Shown here in pieces: positions 1-6,033 of a DNA stretch of 10,365 nt; the first letter of the stretch is position 1; each line of letters starts with the position of its first letter. The notes under the pieces were generated by a model. It was not told the origin of the DNA. It ran no database searches and saw only the letters and a program-made list of their open reading frames with translations. The stretch lies in the NCBI GenBank assembly GCA_028291845.1, contig JAQGNM010000267.1, positions 1 to 10,365 on the forward strand. The letters run 5' to 3'. The position numbers were made by a program, and so were the translations under genes. Source of the DNA: Massilia sp. Lineage in GTDB: Bacteria > Pseudomonadota > Gammaproteobacteria > Burkholderiales > Burkholderiaceae_D.

Positions 1-1613
1 GTCGGCGCGGCGGCGCCGTTGCTGTTGCCGGCTGCCTTGCCTTTGCCGTTCTTGCCGGAGGGTTTGACGGCCTCGGCCGCCACGTCATTGGTCCAGTAGC
101 TGCGTTTGCCCTTCGCGGCCGGATTGATGACGCCGGCAATATGGCCGGAAGCGCCCATCACATAGCGGTTTTTCGACGGCTTGCCCGGATTGAGCAAGCG
201 GATCGATTTGAAGGCGGCGTCCGGCGGCACGATGTGGTCTTCCTTCGAGCCGTAGACGAAAGCGGGGGCGTCGATGGCGCCCAGGTCGACCGCCGCGCCG
301 GCTACCTGCAAGGCGCCCGGGATGCGCAACTTGTTTTCCAGGTACATATTGCGCAGGTAATAGCAGAACATCGGGCCGGGCAAATTGGTGCTGTCCGAGT
401 TCCAGTACAGCAAATCGAATGGCGGCGGCTCCTTGCCCTTCAAATAATTCGACTGCACGTAATTCCACACCAGGTCGTTCGGCCGCAGGGATGAAAAGGT
501 GGTGGCCAGGTCGCGTCCCGGCATCAGGCCGCCCTTGGCCAGCGCCCGTTCGCGCTGGGCCACCTGGCGCTCGTCGATGAAGACGTCGAGCACGCCGGTG
601 TCTTCATAGTCGAGCAAGGTGGTCAGCAGGGTCAGGCTGGCGGCCGGCTGTTCGCCGCGCGCCGCCAGTACCGCCAGCGCGCTGGCGATGATGGTGCCGC
701 CCACGCAAAACCCGAAACAATTGATCTTCTCGCTGCCGCTAATGTCCTGCGCCACTTTCAAGGCTTCGATGACGCCACGTTCGACGTAATCGTCCCAGGT
801 GATGCTGCCCAGCTCCGCGTTCGGATTGCGCCACGACACCAAAAACACCGTATTGCCCTGCTCTACCGCGTAACGCACCACCGAGTTGTCCGGCTGCAAA
901 TCGAGAATATAAAACTTGTTGATGCAAGGCGGCACCATCAACAGCGGCACTTTTCTCACCTCGGCGGTGGCCGGGCTGTACTGGATCAACTGGAACAGGG
1001 GATTTTCGTACACCACCTGGCCAGGCGTGGTGGCGACGTTGCGGCCTACTTCAAAGGCGGATTCGTCCGACAGCGAGATGCGCCCTTTTTGCATGTCGGC
1101 CAGCATGTTCTTCAAACCCTTGGTCAGGCTCTCGCCCTTGGTGTCGATCAGCTTTTGCTGCGCCTCGGGGTTGGTGGCCAGAAAATTGGCCGGCGACAGG
1201 GCATCGACCATCTGCTGCACGGCAAAGCGGATTTTCTGCTGCTCGCGCGGCGCCGCGGTGACGGCATCGGCCATGGCGGTCAGAAACTCGGCATTCAACA
1301 GATATGACGCGGCCGAAAAGGCGGCCAGCGGATTGGCGCTCCACTCGGGGGCGGCAAAGCGGCGGTCCTTCAGTTCGGGCGTTTTCATACTGACCATGTC
1401 GTGCCATAACTGCGCCGCCTTTTGCATGTAGCTCGCACGCAAGCCTTCCAGGGTGGCAGGATCGATCTGGGCGGAAACCTCAGCCAGGGCGCCGCCCAGC
1501 GGCAGCGCTTGCATGGGAGGAGTCAGATCGGTCATCCATTTTTGCCACACGGCGGGATCGGCGAACTGCGCCATCCAGTTGCTGGCGACGACTTGTGGAT
1601 CGGATTGGTTCAT
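1..1613 (-). CDS. phaC: Class I polyhydroxyalkanoate synthase, 3' end outside window
   Basis: Polymerises (R)-3-hydroxyacyl-CoA into polyhydroxyalkanoate at the surface of storage granules. About 537 residues are visible before the frame leaves the window at base 1. The alpha/beta-hydrolase core carries the PhaC lipase-like box CFGFCVGGT with nucleophile Cys303, then Asp459 in KEDHIVP and His491 in ASGHIAGVINP; these match the Cys/Asp/His triad of characterised class I synthases. After SYWTND (about residue 510) the expected C-terminal segment is displaced by a Lys/Gly/Asn/Ala-rich stretch that runs to the window edge. Start: ATG at 1613 (MNQSDP) has a GGA 7 nt upstream. An in-frame ATG at 1625 (MDSTMNQ) is the alternative and has no visible Shine-Dalgarno. 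The gene lies downstream of rluD-pgeF on the same strand, separated from them by an opposite-strand small gene, so it probably has its own promoter. Family assignment is firm; start and 3' end are not. Confidence 0.95.
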   Translation of the reverse strand, partial: MNQSDPQVVASNWMAQFADPAVWQKWMTDLTPPMQALPLGGALAEVSAQIDPATLEGLRASYMQKAAQLWHDMVSMKTPELKDRRFAAPEWSANPLAAFSAASYLLNAEFLTAMADAVTAAPREQQKIRFAVQQMVDALSPANFLATNPEAQQKLIDTKGESLTKGLKNMLADMQKGRISLSDESAFEVGRNVATTPGQVVYENPLFQLIQYSPATAEVRKVPLLMVPPCINKFYILDLQPDNSVVRYAVEQGNTVFLVSWRNPNAELGSITWDDYVERGVIEALKVAQDISGSEKINCFGFCVGGTIIASALAVLAARGEQPAASLTLLTTLLDYEDTGVLDVFIDERQVAQRERALAKGGLMPGRDLATTFSSLRPNDLVWNYVQSNYLKGKEPPPFDLLYWNSDSTNLPGPMFCYYLRNMYLENKLRIPGALQVAGAAVDLGAIDAPAFVYGSKEDHIVPPDAAFKSIRLLNPGKPSKNRYVMGASGHIAGVINPAAKGKRSYWTNDVAAEAVKPSGKNGKGKAAGNSNGAAAP

Positions 1614-1662
1614 AGTGGAGTCCATTGGTTACAATTGCGGTTTGTGCCAAAGGGTAAGCAAA

Positions 1663-1884
1663 ATGTGGATCGTCGCCCTCGCCTGGATTTACGTGGTCGG
1701 ACTGATGGCGCTCACCGAACCGTCGGTGGTGGCGGGCATCATGACCTTTCTGGCATATTGTCTACTGCCGTTAAGTATACTTTTTTATATCACTGGTTCG
1801 AAACGGCGGCAAGCGCGAAAGAATCGTGCGGCCCCAGCACCGGCCGATTCAACCGCGCCGCATGATTCAGCCGCGCCCGACTAA
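1663..1884 (+). CDS. Small two-helix membrane protein of unknown function
   Basis: A 73-residue protein with two hydrophobic segments, about residues 2-17 and 22-44, then a basic stretch (SKRRQARKNR) and a polar Ala/Pro/Asp tail. This suggests an inner-membrane hairpin with a cytoplasmic tail by the positive-inside rule. ATG at 1663 is preceded by AGGG at 1651-1654 with an 8-nt spacer, a good ribosome binding site. In the same frame an open reading frame extends upstream to 1453, but that part is antisense to phaC and lacks a start signal, so I chose 1663. The gene runs opposite to its neighbours: head-to-head with phaC (37-49 bp apart) and convergent with pgeF, whose stop codon overlaps its own. 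Its first residues (MWIVALAWIYVV) resemble small hypothetical proteins I recall next to PHA synthase genes in Burkholderiales. No function can be assigned. Confidence 0.75.
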   Translation: MWIVALAWIYVVGLMALTEPSVVAGIMTFLAYCLLPLSILFYITGSKRRQARKNRAAPAPADSTAPHDSAAPD

Positions 1885-2654
1885 TCGAGCCAGATCATGC
1901 TGGCCAGGCGGCCGGTGACGCCGTCACGCCGGTACGAATAAAAGCGGCTGGCATCGCTGGCGGTGCAATATTCGCCGCCCGCCACATCGTCGACGCCAGC
2001 TTGCGCCAGCAGCAAGCGCGCCAAGGCATTCATATCCGCAAGATACTTACCGGGCCGGCCTTCGTACGGAACAAACGCCGCCGCCACCGCGTCGGGTTCG
2101 ACAGCGCCCGCCATGAATCGTTCGAATACATCCGCGCCGACTTCAAATTGCCGCTTGCCGATGGCCGGTCCCAGCCAGGCCGTGATATCGGCCGCGCCGG
2201 CCGCGCGCATGGCGCGCAGCGTTTCTGCCAGCACACCGTCGGCCAGCCCGCGCCAGCCGGCGTGCGCGGCGCCCACCACCCTGCCCGCCACGTCGGCAAA
2301 CAGCACCGGGAGGCAATCGGCGGTCATCACGGCGCACACCACTTTTGATGCCGTCGCTATGCTGGCGTCGGCGACCCGCACCGGTTGATCGGGCCCGACG
2401 CTGGCGGCGTCGACCACCGCCACGCCATGCACCTGGGATATCCAGGCCGGCGTCCGCGGCAGGCAGGCCGCCAGCAGTTCGCGGTTGGCGCGCACGTGCG
2501 CCGGGTCGTCGCCCACGTGCATGCCCAGATTGAGTCCGCCGCCGCCGGCGCCGTCGTCATACGGCCCGGTGCTGACGCCGCCACGGCGGGTGGTGGCCAG
2601 CGCCTTGATATTGCCTGGCAGACGCGGCCAGTGCGGCCGGATCAATTCCGCCAT
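1881..2654 (-). CDS. pgeF: Peptidoglycan editing factor PgeF (YfiH/YlmD family)
   Basis: Family of the former 'multicopper polyphenol oxidase / DUF152' proteins. E. coli PgeF (YfiH) removes wrongly incorporated amino acids from UDP-MurNAc peptide precursors, keeping position 1 as L-Ala. The three conserved metal/active-site residues are visible: His76 in QVHG, Cys114 in TADC and His131 in HAGWRG. Length is 257 aa, against about 243 in E. coli. I start it at ATG 2652-2654 rather than the TTG one codon upstream. The ATG shares one base with the rluD stop (TGATG), and a GGAAG sits at 2662-2666 (minus strand) with a 7-nt spacer. Translation is therefore probably coupled to rluD, and rluD-yfiH is a widespread proteobacterial gene pair. 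Its stop (TAG, 1881-1883) overlaps the stop of the convergent small membrane gene. Confidence 0.94.
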   Translation of the reverse strand: MAELIRPHWPRLPGNIKALATTRRGGVSTGPYDDGAGGGGLNLGMHVGDDPAHVRANRELLAACLPRTPAWISQVHGVAVVDAASVGPDQPVRVADASIATASKVVCAVMTADCLPVLFADVAGRVVGAAHAGWRGLADGVLAETLRAMRAAGAADITAWLGPAIGKRQFEVGADVFERFMAGAVEPDAVAAAFVPYEGRPGKYLADMNALARLLLAQAGVDDVAGGEYCTASDASRFYSYRRDGVTGRLASMIWLD

Positions 2655-3703
2655 CAAGCCGCTTCCGGCTCGGCAATGCCGGCACTGGCAATCAGCCCGG
2701 CAAAATCATCGGCCAGCGGCACGATCCATTCGAGCTCCTCGCCGGTGGCCGGGTGCACCAGGCCGAGCCGGCGCGCCTGCAGGGCCTGGCGGCCGAATAC
2801 CGGGGTCAGGTGGCGCTTGCCGTAGACGGCGTCGCCGACCAGCGCGAAGCCGATCGATTCCATGTGCACGCGGATCTGGTGGGTGCGGCCCGTTTCGAGC
2901 TGGCACTGCACCAGACTGACCGGGCGGCGGTCCAGCAAGCCGCTGTCGAGCCGTTGAAAATGGGTGATCGCCGGCTTCGCCGAAAAATTGTTCGACACCG
3001 CCATCTTGACCCGGTCTTTCGGGTGGCGCGCGATCGGCGCATCGATGGTGCCGCCCAGTTGCGGCGTGCCCCATACGAGCGCAAAATATTCGCGCTTGAC
3101 GCTTCTTGCCTGCAACTGGCGCACCAGGTCGGTCTGGGCAGCCAGGGTCTTGCCGACCACCATCAGGCCGCTGGTGTCCTTGTCGAGGCGGTGGACGATG
3201 CCGGCGCGCGGCACGTTGGCCAGTTGCGGGGCGTGATGCAGCAGGCCGTTGAGCAAGGTGCCGGACCAGTTGCCGGCGCCCGGGTGCACGACCAGGCCGG
3301 CCGGCTTGTTGATTACCATGATGTGTTCGTCTTCGAAGACGATATCGAGGGGCATTTGTTCCGCCGTGTAGGCGGTGTCCTCGGGGGCGCTTTGCGGATG
3401 CACCACCACGGTTTCGTCGCCGTAGGCGGTGTCCTTGCCGCGCGCGGCCTTGCCGTCGACCAGCACGTGGCCGCCGTCGAACCAGGTTTGCAGGCGGCTG
3501 CGGGAAAATTGCGGCACGTGGCCGGCAATCACCTTGTCGAGGCGCTGGCCGCAGGACTCGGGGGTGAGCTGCAAGGTAATCGGATCGAGCTTGGCGGCAT
3601 CGCCAAAATCACTGACGATCTCATCGTCGAACTCGGCATCGGCGAGGTCCACCGGTGTATCCAATTGTAAATCCGCCAGTTTCGGCGTCGAAGTTAAAGT
3701 CAC
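2654..3703 (-). CDS. rluD: 23S rRNA pseudouridine synthase RluD
   Basis: Isomerises uridines in helix 69 of 23S rRNA (1911/1915/1917 in E. coli), needed for normal large-subunit maturation. Domain order: an acidic leader (about residues 1-50), an S4 RNA-binding domain beginning near GQRLDKVIAG and including GGHVLVDGKAA, then the RsuA/RluD catalytic domain with HRLDKDTSG. The catalytic Asp is Asp174 of HRLD. The start chosen is GTG at 3701-3703 (VTLTSTPKL, read as Met), with GGGA 5 nt upstream, giving 349 aa. The frame is open further upstream to 3892, but that part runs across the bamD promoter and antisense to bamD codons, so it is unlikely to be translated. E. coli RluD is 326 aa with the catalytic Asp at 139, so this protein has a longer N-terminal leader. 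RluD rather than RluA/RluC is supported by position: divergent from bamD and followed by pgeF. Confidence 0.93.
   Translation of the reverse strand: MTLTSTPKLADLQLDTPVDLADAEFDDEIVSDFGDAAKLDPITLQLTPESCGQRLDKVIAGHVPQFSRSRLQTWFDGGHVLVDGKAARGKDTAYGDETVVVHPQSAPEDTAYTAEQMPLDIVFEDEHIMVINKPAGLVVHPGAGNWSGTLLNGLLHHAPQLANVPRAGIVHRLDKDTSGLMVVGKTLAAQTDLVRQLQARSVKREYFALVWGTPQLGGTIDAPIARHPKDRVKMAVSNNFSAKPAITHFQRLDSGLLDRRPVSLVQCQLETGRTHQIRVHMESIGFALVGDAVYGKRHLTPVFGRQALQARRLGLVHPATGEELEWIVPLADDFAGLIASAGIAEPEAA
2662..2666 (-). promoter_or_regulatory. Ribosome binding site deciding the pgeF start
   Basis: GGAAG on the minus strand lies inside the last codons of rluD, 7 nt before ATG 2652-2654. It supports the ATG start over the adjacent TTG at 2655-2657 and implies re-initiation or coupling after the rluD stop. 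Confidence 0.55.
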
Positions 3704-3718
3704 ATCAGTCCCATCGGC

Positions 3719-3724
3719 TATAAT
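3719..3724 (+). promoter_or_regulatory. Probable -10 element of the bamD promoter
   Basis: A perfect TATAAT lies in the 56-bp spacer between the rluD and bamD starts, 35 nt before the chosen bamD ATG. No strong -35 is present: TTAAAG at 3694-3699 is the best candidate, with a long 19-nt spacer. The box sits between short inverted arms GGCT (3716-3719) and AGCC (3726-3729). That could be an operator or chance. I could not place a convincing rluD promoter on the other strand. Confidence 0.5.
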
Positions 3725-3759
3725 CAGCCTTTCGTTGAATCTCGGTATAAGTCTTGCAA

Positions 3760-4572
3760 ATGCGTATGCAAAAAAAATTATCTGTATTGCTTGTGTCGTG
3801 TGTCCTGTTCGGTCTGTCGGGCTGCAGCTTGTTTCCTGACAAGGCCGACGAGACCAAAAACTGGTCGGTGACGAAATTATACGCCGAGGCACGCGAGGAG
3901 ATGAACGGCCAGCACTACGAAGCCGCCATCAAGCTGTGGGAAAAACTCGAATCGAACTACCCGTTCGGCGTCTACGCCACCCAGGCGCAGATGGAAATTG
4001 CCTACGCATATTACAAAACCCAGGACCAGGCCCAGGCGCTGGCCACCATCGAGCGCTTCATCAAGCTGCACCCGAACCACCCGCAGGCCGATTACATGTA
4101 TTACCTGCGCGGCCTGGTCAGCTTCAATGACCAGATCGGCTTCCTCAGCAGTATTTATTCGCAGGACCCGACCGAGCGCGACCCGAAAGCCACCCGCGAA
4201 TCGTTCGCCGCCTTCAAGGCCCTGGTCGACCGCTTCCCGGACAGCAAATACGCGCCGGACAGCATTGCCCGCATGAAGTACCTGGTCAACGCGATGGCCC
4301 AGTATGAAGTGCACGTGGCCAATTATTACTACCGCCGCGGCGCTTACCTGGCGTCCCTGAACCGCGCCGAAGGCGCCGTCACCGACTTCCGCGACGCCCC
4401 GGCGCGCGAAGAAGCGCTGTTCCTGATGATCCGCTGCTACGACAAGATGGGCAATCTCGATCTGCGCGACGATACCCAGCGTGTGTTCGTCAAGAACTAC
4501 CCGAACAGCAAGTACCTGAAGCCGGAAGGCGAAAAGAGTTTTTGGAACTATTTTTCGCGTAAGTCCAGCTGA
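3760..4572 (+). CDS. bamD: Outer membrane protein assembly lipoprotein BamD (ComL/YfiO)
   Basis: Essential lipoprotein of the BAM complex, which inserts beta-barrel proteins into the outer membrane; it acts at the periplasmic face together with BamA. The N-terminus is a lipoprotein signal: basic MRMQKK, a hydrophobic run, then lipobox LSGC with lipidated Cys22. The mature part is helical TPR repeats with typical phrases such as YEAAIKLWEKLESNYPFG, QALATIERFIKLHP and FRDAPAREEALFLMIRCY, ending near FWNYFSRKSS. Length is 270 aa from ATG 3760. ATG 3766 (MQKKLS) is also possible, and a TTG at 3754 is in frame but unlikely; no strong Shine-Dalgarno separates them. The gene is divergent from rluD, the conserved arrangement also seen in E. 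coli (yfiO / rluD-yfiH), and it ends 19 nt before an intrinsic terminator. Identification is secure. Confidence 0.96.
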   Translation: MRMQKKLSVLLVSCVLFGLSGCSLFPDKADETKNWSVTKLYAEAREEMNGQHYEAAIKLWEKLESNYPFGVYATQAQMEIAYAYYKTQDQAQALATIERFIKLHPNHPQADYMYYLRGLVSFNDQIGFLSSIYSQDPTERDPKATRESFAAFKALVDRFPDSKYAPDSIARMKYLVNAMAQYEVHVANYYYRRGAYLASLNRAEGAVTDFRDAPAREEALFLMIRCYDKMGNLDLRDDTQRVFVKNYPNSKYLKPEGEKSFWNYFSRKSS

Positions 4573-4591
4573 TTGCATTGAACTTGAAACG

Positions 4592-4624
4592 GCAGCGCCT
4601 CCCTTTGGATGCGCTGCTTTTTTT
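4592..4624 (+). terminator. Rho-independent terminator after bamD
   Basis: A perfect 7-bp stem GCAGCGC (4592-4598) / GCGCTGC (4611-4617) is followed by seven T (4618-4624). Inside the loop, TCC (4600-4602) can also pair with GGA (4607-4609). It lies 19 nt past the bamD stop. Read on the other strand the same hairpin is followed by only GTTT, so it would be a poor terminator for the convergent yaaA. Confidence 0.88.
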
Positions 4625-4632
4625 ACGTCGTT

Positions 4633-5400
4633 TTACACCAACTTGCGGCGGAAAATCCACTCGCTGTCGGTGGACGCCTGTTTGACGAATGCATAGTCTT
4701 CGACCTTGAACTTTTTCAGCTTTTCGGCGTCGACCAAACCCTTCTCGGCCGCATATCTCGCCATCAGACCGCGCGCGCGCTTGGCATAGAACGGGATGAT
4801 TTTATACTTGCCGTCTTTCCACTCCTCGAACACCGGGTGGATTACCGGCACGCTCAGGCGCTTGGGCTGCACCGCATGAAAATATTCCTGCGAGGCGAGG
4901 TTGACCAGCACCGTGGCGCCGCTGGCGGCAATTGCTTCGTTGAGGCGGTCGGTGACGGCGTCGCCCCAGAAGCCGACCAGGTCCTTGGTCGCGCCCACCG
5001 CCAGGCGGGTGCCCATTTCCAGGCGATGCGGGTGGATCAGGTCGAGCGGACGCAACACGCCGTACAGGCCGGACAGGATGCGCAGGTGCTGCTGGGTCCA
5101 GGCCAGCGCCTTCGGTTTCAGGGTCGGGGCGTCGAGGCCGCCGTAGACGTCGCCGTTGAAGGCGAGTGCTGCCTGGCGGGCGCCGGCCGTGTCGGTGCTC
5201 CAGTCGGCATAGCGCCCGACGTTGAGATCGGCGAGCTTGTCGGACAGGCTCATCAGCTCAGCCAGCTGGCCCATCGAGTAGCCGCGCAGCACCTCGATCA
5301 GGGCGGCCGAGCGCTCCAGCATGTCGGGCGTGGAGTGCAGCCTGGTTTTGACGGGACTTTCAAAGTCGAGAGATTTTGCAGGGGACAACACAATCAGCAT
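4633..5400 (-). CDS. yaaA: Peroxide stress protein YaaA (UPF0246/DUF328)
   Basis: In E. coli YaaA is induced under H2O2 stress (OxyR regulon) and limits DNA and protein damage by lowering free intracellular iron; the family has a DNA-binding helix-hairpin-helix-like fold. Family phrases run along the whole length: LSPAKSLDFESP at the N-terminus, MSLSDKLADLN, AFNGDVYGGL, LRILSGLYGVLRPLDLIHPHRLEMG, NLASQEYFHAV and FYAKRARGLMARY. Length is 255 aa, against 258 in E. coli. The start is ATG at 5398-5400, where homology begins (MLIVLSPAKS). The frame stays open further upstream, but that part is antisense to the divergent PIN gene. No Shine-Dalgarno is evident. The start is 36 bp from the divergent PIN-domain gene, so any promoters of the two must overlap. 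I saw no clear OxyR site. Confidence 0.95.
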   Translation of the reverse strand: MLIVLSPAKSLDFESPVKTRLHSTPDMLERSAALIEVLRGYSMGQLAELMSLSDKLADLNVGRYADWSTDTAGARQAALAFNGDVYGGLDAPTLKPKALAWTQQHLRILSGLYGVLRPLDLIHPHRLEMGTRLAVGATKDLVGFWGDAVTDRLNEAIAASGATVLVNLASQEYFHAVQPKRLSVPVIHPVFEEWKDGKYKIIPFYAKRARGLMARYAAEKGLVDAEKLKKFKVEDYAFVKQASTDSEWIFRRKLV

Positions 5401-5436
5401 AAGATTAAAACTTTTCACACGTAAAGAATTGCCGCC

Positions 5437-5940
5437 ATGATACCTGTCCCAGCCGAACGCATCGTCATCAACACCAATGTCTGCCTTGATCTGCTGGTGT
5501 TTCACGACGAGCGCTGGGCGCCGCTGCTGGCCGCGCTCGAATCGGGCGCGGTGGAAGCGGTCACGCGCGCCGATTGCCGCGACGAATACAACATCGTGCT
5601 GCATTATTCGCATTTGCCGCTCGACGAGGCGACGCGGCCGCTGGCGGCGGCGCGTTTCGATGCGCTGGTCAAGGTGGTGGCGCCCGACGCGCTGCACGTG
5701 CGGCTGCCGATTTGTACCGATCGCGACGACCAGAAGTTTCTGGAAATTGCGCGCGACGCCGGGGCCGGTGTGTTGATTACCAAGGACAAGGCGCTGTTGA
5801 AACTGGCGCGCAAGACGGCGAAGTTGGGATTGTTCGAAATTATGCTGCCGGAGAAGTGGGTGAAATATTCACAATCGGGGACAGGCCCTGCGGGCCTGTC
5901 CCCAGCTTTGGCGGCTGGCCAAAAGTTGGCTAACTGTTAG
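5437..5940 (+). CDS. PIN-domain protein (toxin-like family), first active-site Asp replaced
   Basis: A PIN-fold nuclease-like protein of the 'putative toxin-antitoxin toxin component' type (resembling COG1569 / PIN_3), 167 aa. PIN domains normally use three or four acidic residues to hold Mg2+ for RNA cleavage. Here strand 1 reads IVINTNVCLDLLVF, with Asn12 where the invariant Asp of the usual hDTNV motif is expected. The other acidic positions are kept: Glu50 in CRDEY, Asp95/Asp97 in CTDRDDQKF and Asp117 in TKDKALL. No antitoxin-like gene adjoins it: upstream is the divergent yaaA 36 bp away, downstream a repeat-rich 93-bp gap. From about residue 147 the tail is encoded by a palindromic repeat (5877-5903) and looks unrelated to the fold, so the ancestral protein probably ended near EKWVKY. 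There is no clear Shine-Dalgarno before ATG 5437. Fold is confident, activity uncertain. Confidence 0.82.
   Translation: MIPVPAERIVINTNVCLDLLVFHDERWAPLLAALESGAVEAVTRADCRDEYNIVLHYSHLPLDEATRPLAAARFDALVKVVAPDALHVRLPICTDRDDQKFLEIARDAGAGVLITKDKALLKLARKTAKLGLFEIMLPEKWVKYSQSGTGPAGLSPALAAGQKLANC
5877..5903. repeat. Perfect GGGGACAGGCCC palindrome, REP-like
   Basis: Two perfect 12-bp inverted arms, GGGGACAGGCCC (5877-5888) and GGGCCTGTCCCC (5892-5903), are separated by a 3-nt loop. The element lies inside the 3' end of the PIN-domain coding sequence and supplies its C-terminal residues. There is no T-run after it, so it is not a classical terminator. It resembles dispersed repetitive extragenic palindromes. 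Confidence 0.85.
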
Positions 5941-5955
5941 TTGGCTTCGAAAGCG

Positions 5956-5982
5956 GGGGACAGGCCGGCAGGGCCAGTCCCC
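5956..5982. repeat. Second, imperfect GGGGACAGGCC palindrome
   Basis: Left arm GGGGACAGGCC (5956-5966) and right arm GGCCAGTCCCC (5972-5982) pair with a single A/A mismatch around a 5-nt loop. It is clearly related to the perfect palindrome that starts 79 bp upstream: the outer GGGGACAGGCC is identical. The two form a closely spaced pair, in the same register on the same strand. Confidence 0.75.
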
Positions 5983-6000
5983 GGCTGCCGACAGCTAGGC

Positions 6001-6006
6001 TAGAAT
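6001..6006 (+). promoter_or_regulatory. Possible -10 box for the aminotransferase gene
   Basis: TAGAAT, 5 of 6 matches to TATAAT, lies 27 nt before ATG 6034. No recognisable -35 exists at the right distance; that position is occupied by the right arm of the second palindrome. A similar TAGAAT precedes the kinase gene at 8965-8970. Confidence 0.3.
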
Positions 6007-6033
6007 AAGCGATCCCATTCTTCCGCCAAGTTC

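Larger units (their letters stand above)
5941..6033. other. Repeat-bearing gap between the PIN gene and the aminotransferase gene
   Basis: This 93-bp gap holds the second palindrome and a possible -10 box. Just before and across its left edge are an 8-bp direct repeat AGTTGGCT (5924-5931 and 5939-5946) and the small inverted repeats GCCAA/TTGGC (5918-5930) and CTAAC/GTTAG (5930-5940). No open reading frame or RNA gene is apparent. Confidence 0.6.

Noticed and set aside
1635..1651. Sigma-54-like TGGCAC...GC upstream of phaC (minus strand TTGGCACAAACCGC)
   Set aside because: The GG and GC elements are separated by 8 nt instead of the required 10, and the TTGC box is not preserved.
2753..3670. 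305-codon open frame on the plus strand
   Set aside because: Fully antisense to rluD, whose protein is clearly conserved. The translation is compositionally odd, without a recognisable domain, and reflects GC-rich codon structure.
4633..5697. Longer yaaA start at 5697 (354 codons)
   Set aside because: The extra N-terminal part is antisense to the PIN gene and lacks homology; the family begins exactly at MLIVLSPAKS (5400).
5437..5940. Toxin-antitoxin operon around the PIN gene
   Set aside because: No antitoxin-like gene adjoins it: yaaA is divergent upstream and only repeats lie downstream. The PIN active site is also incomplete.
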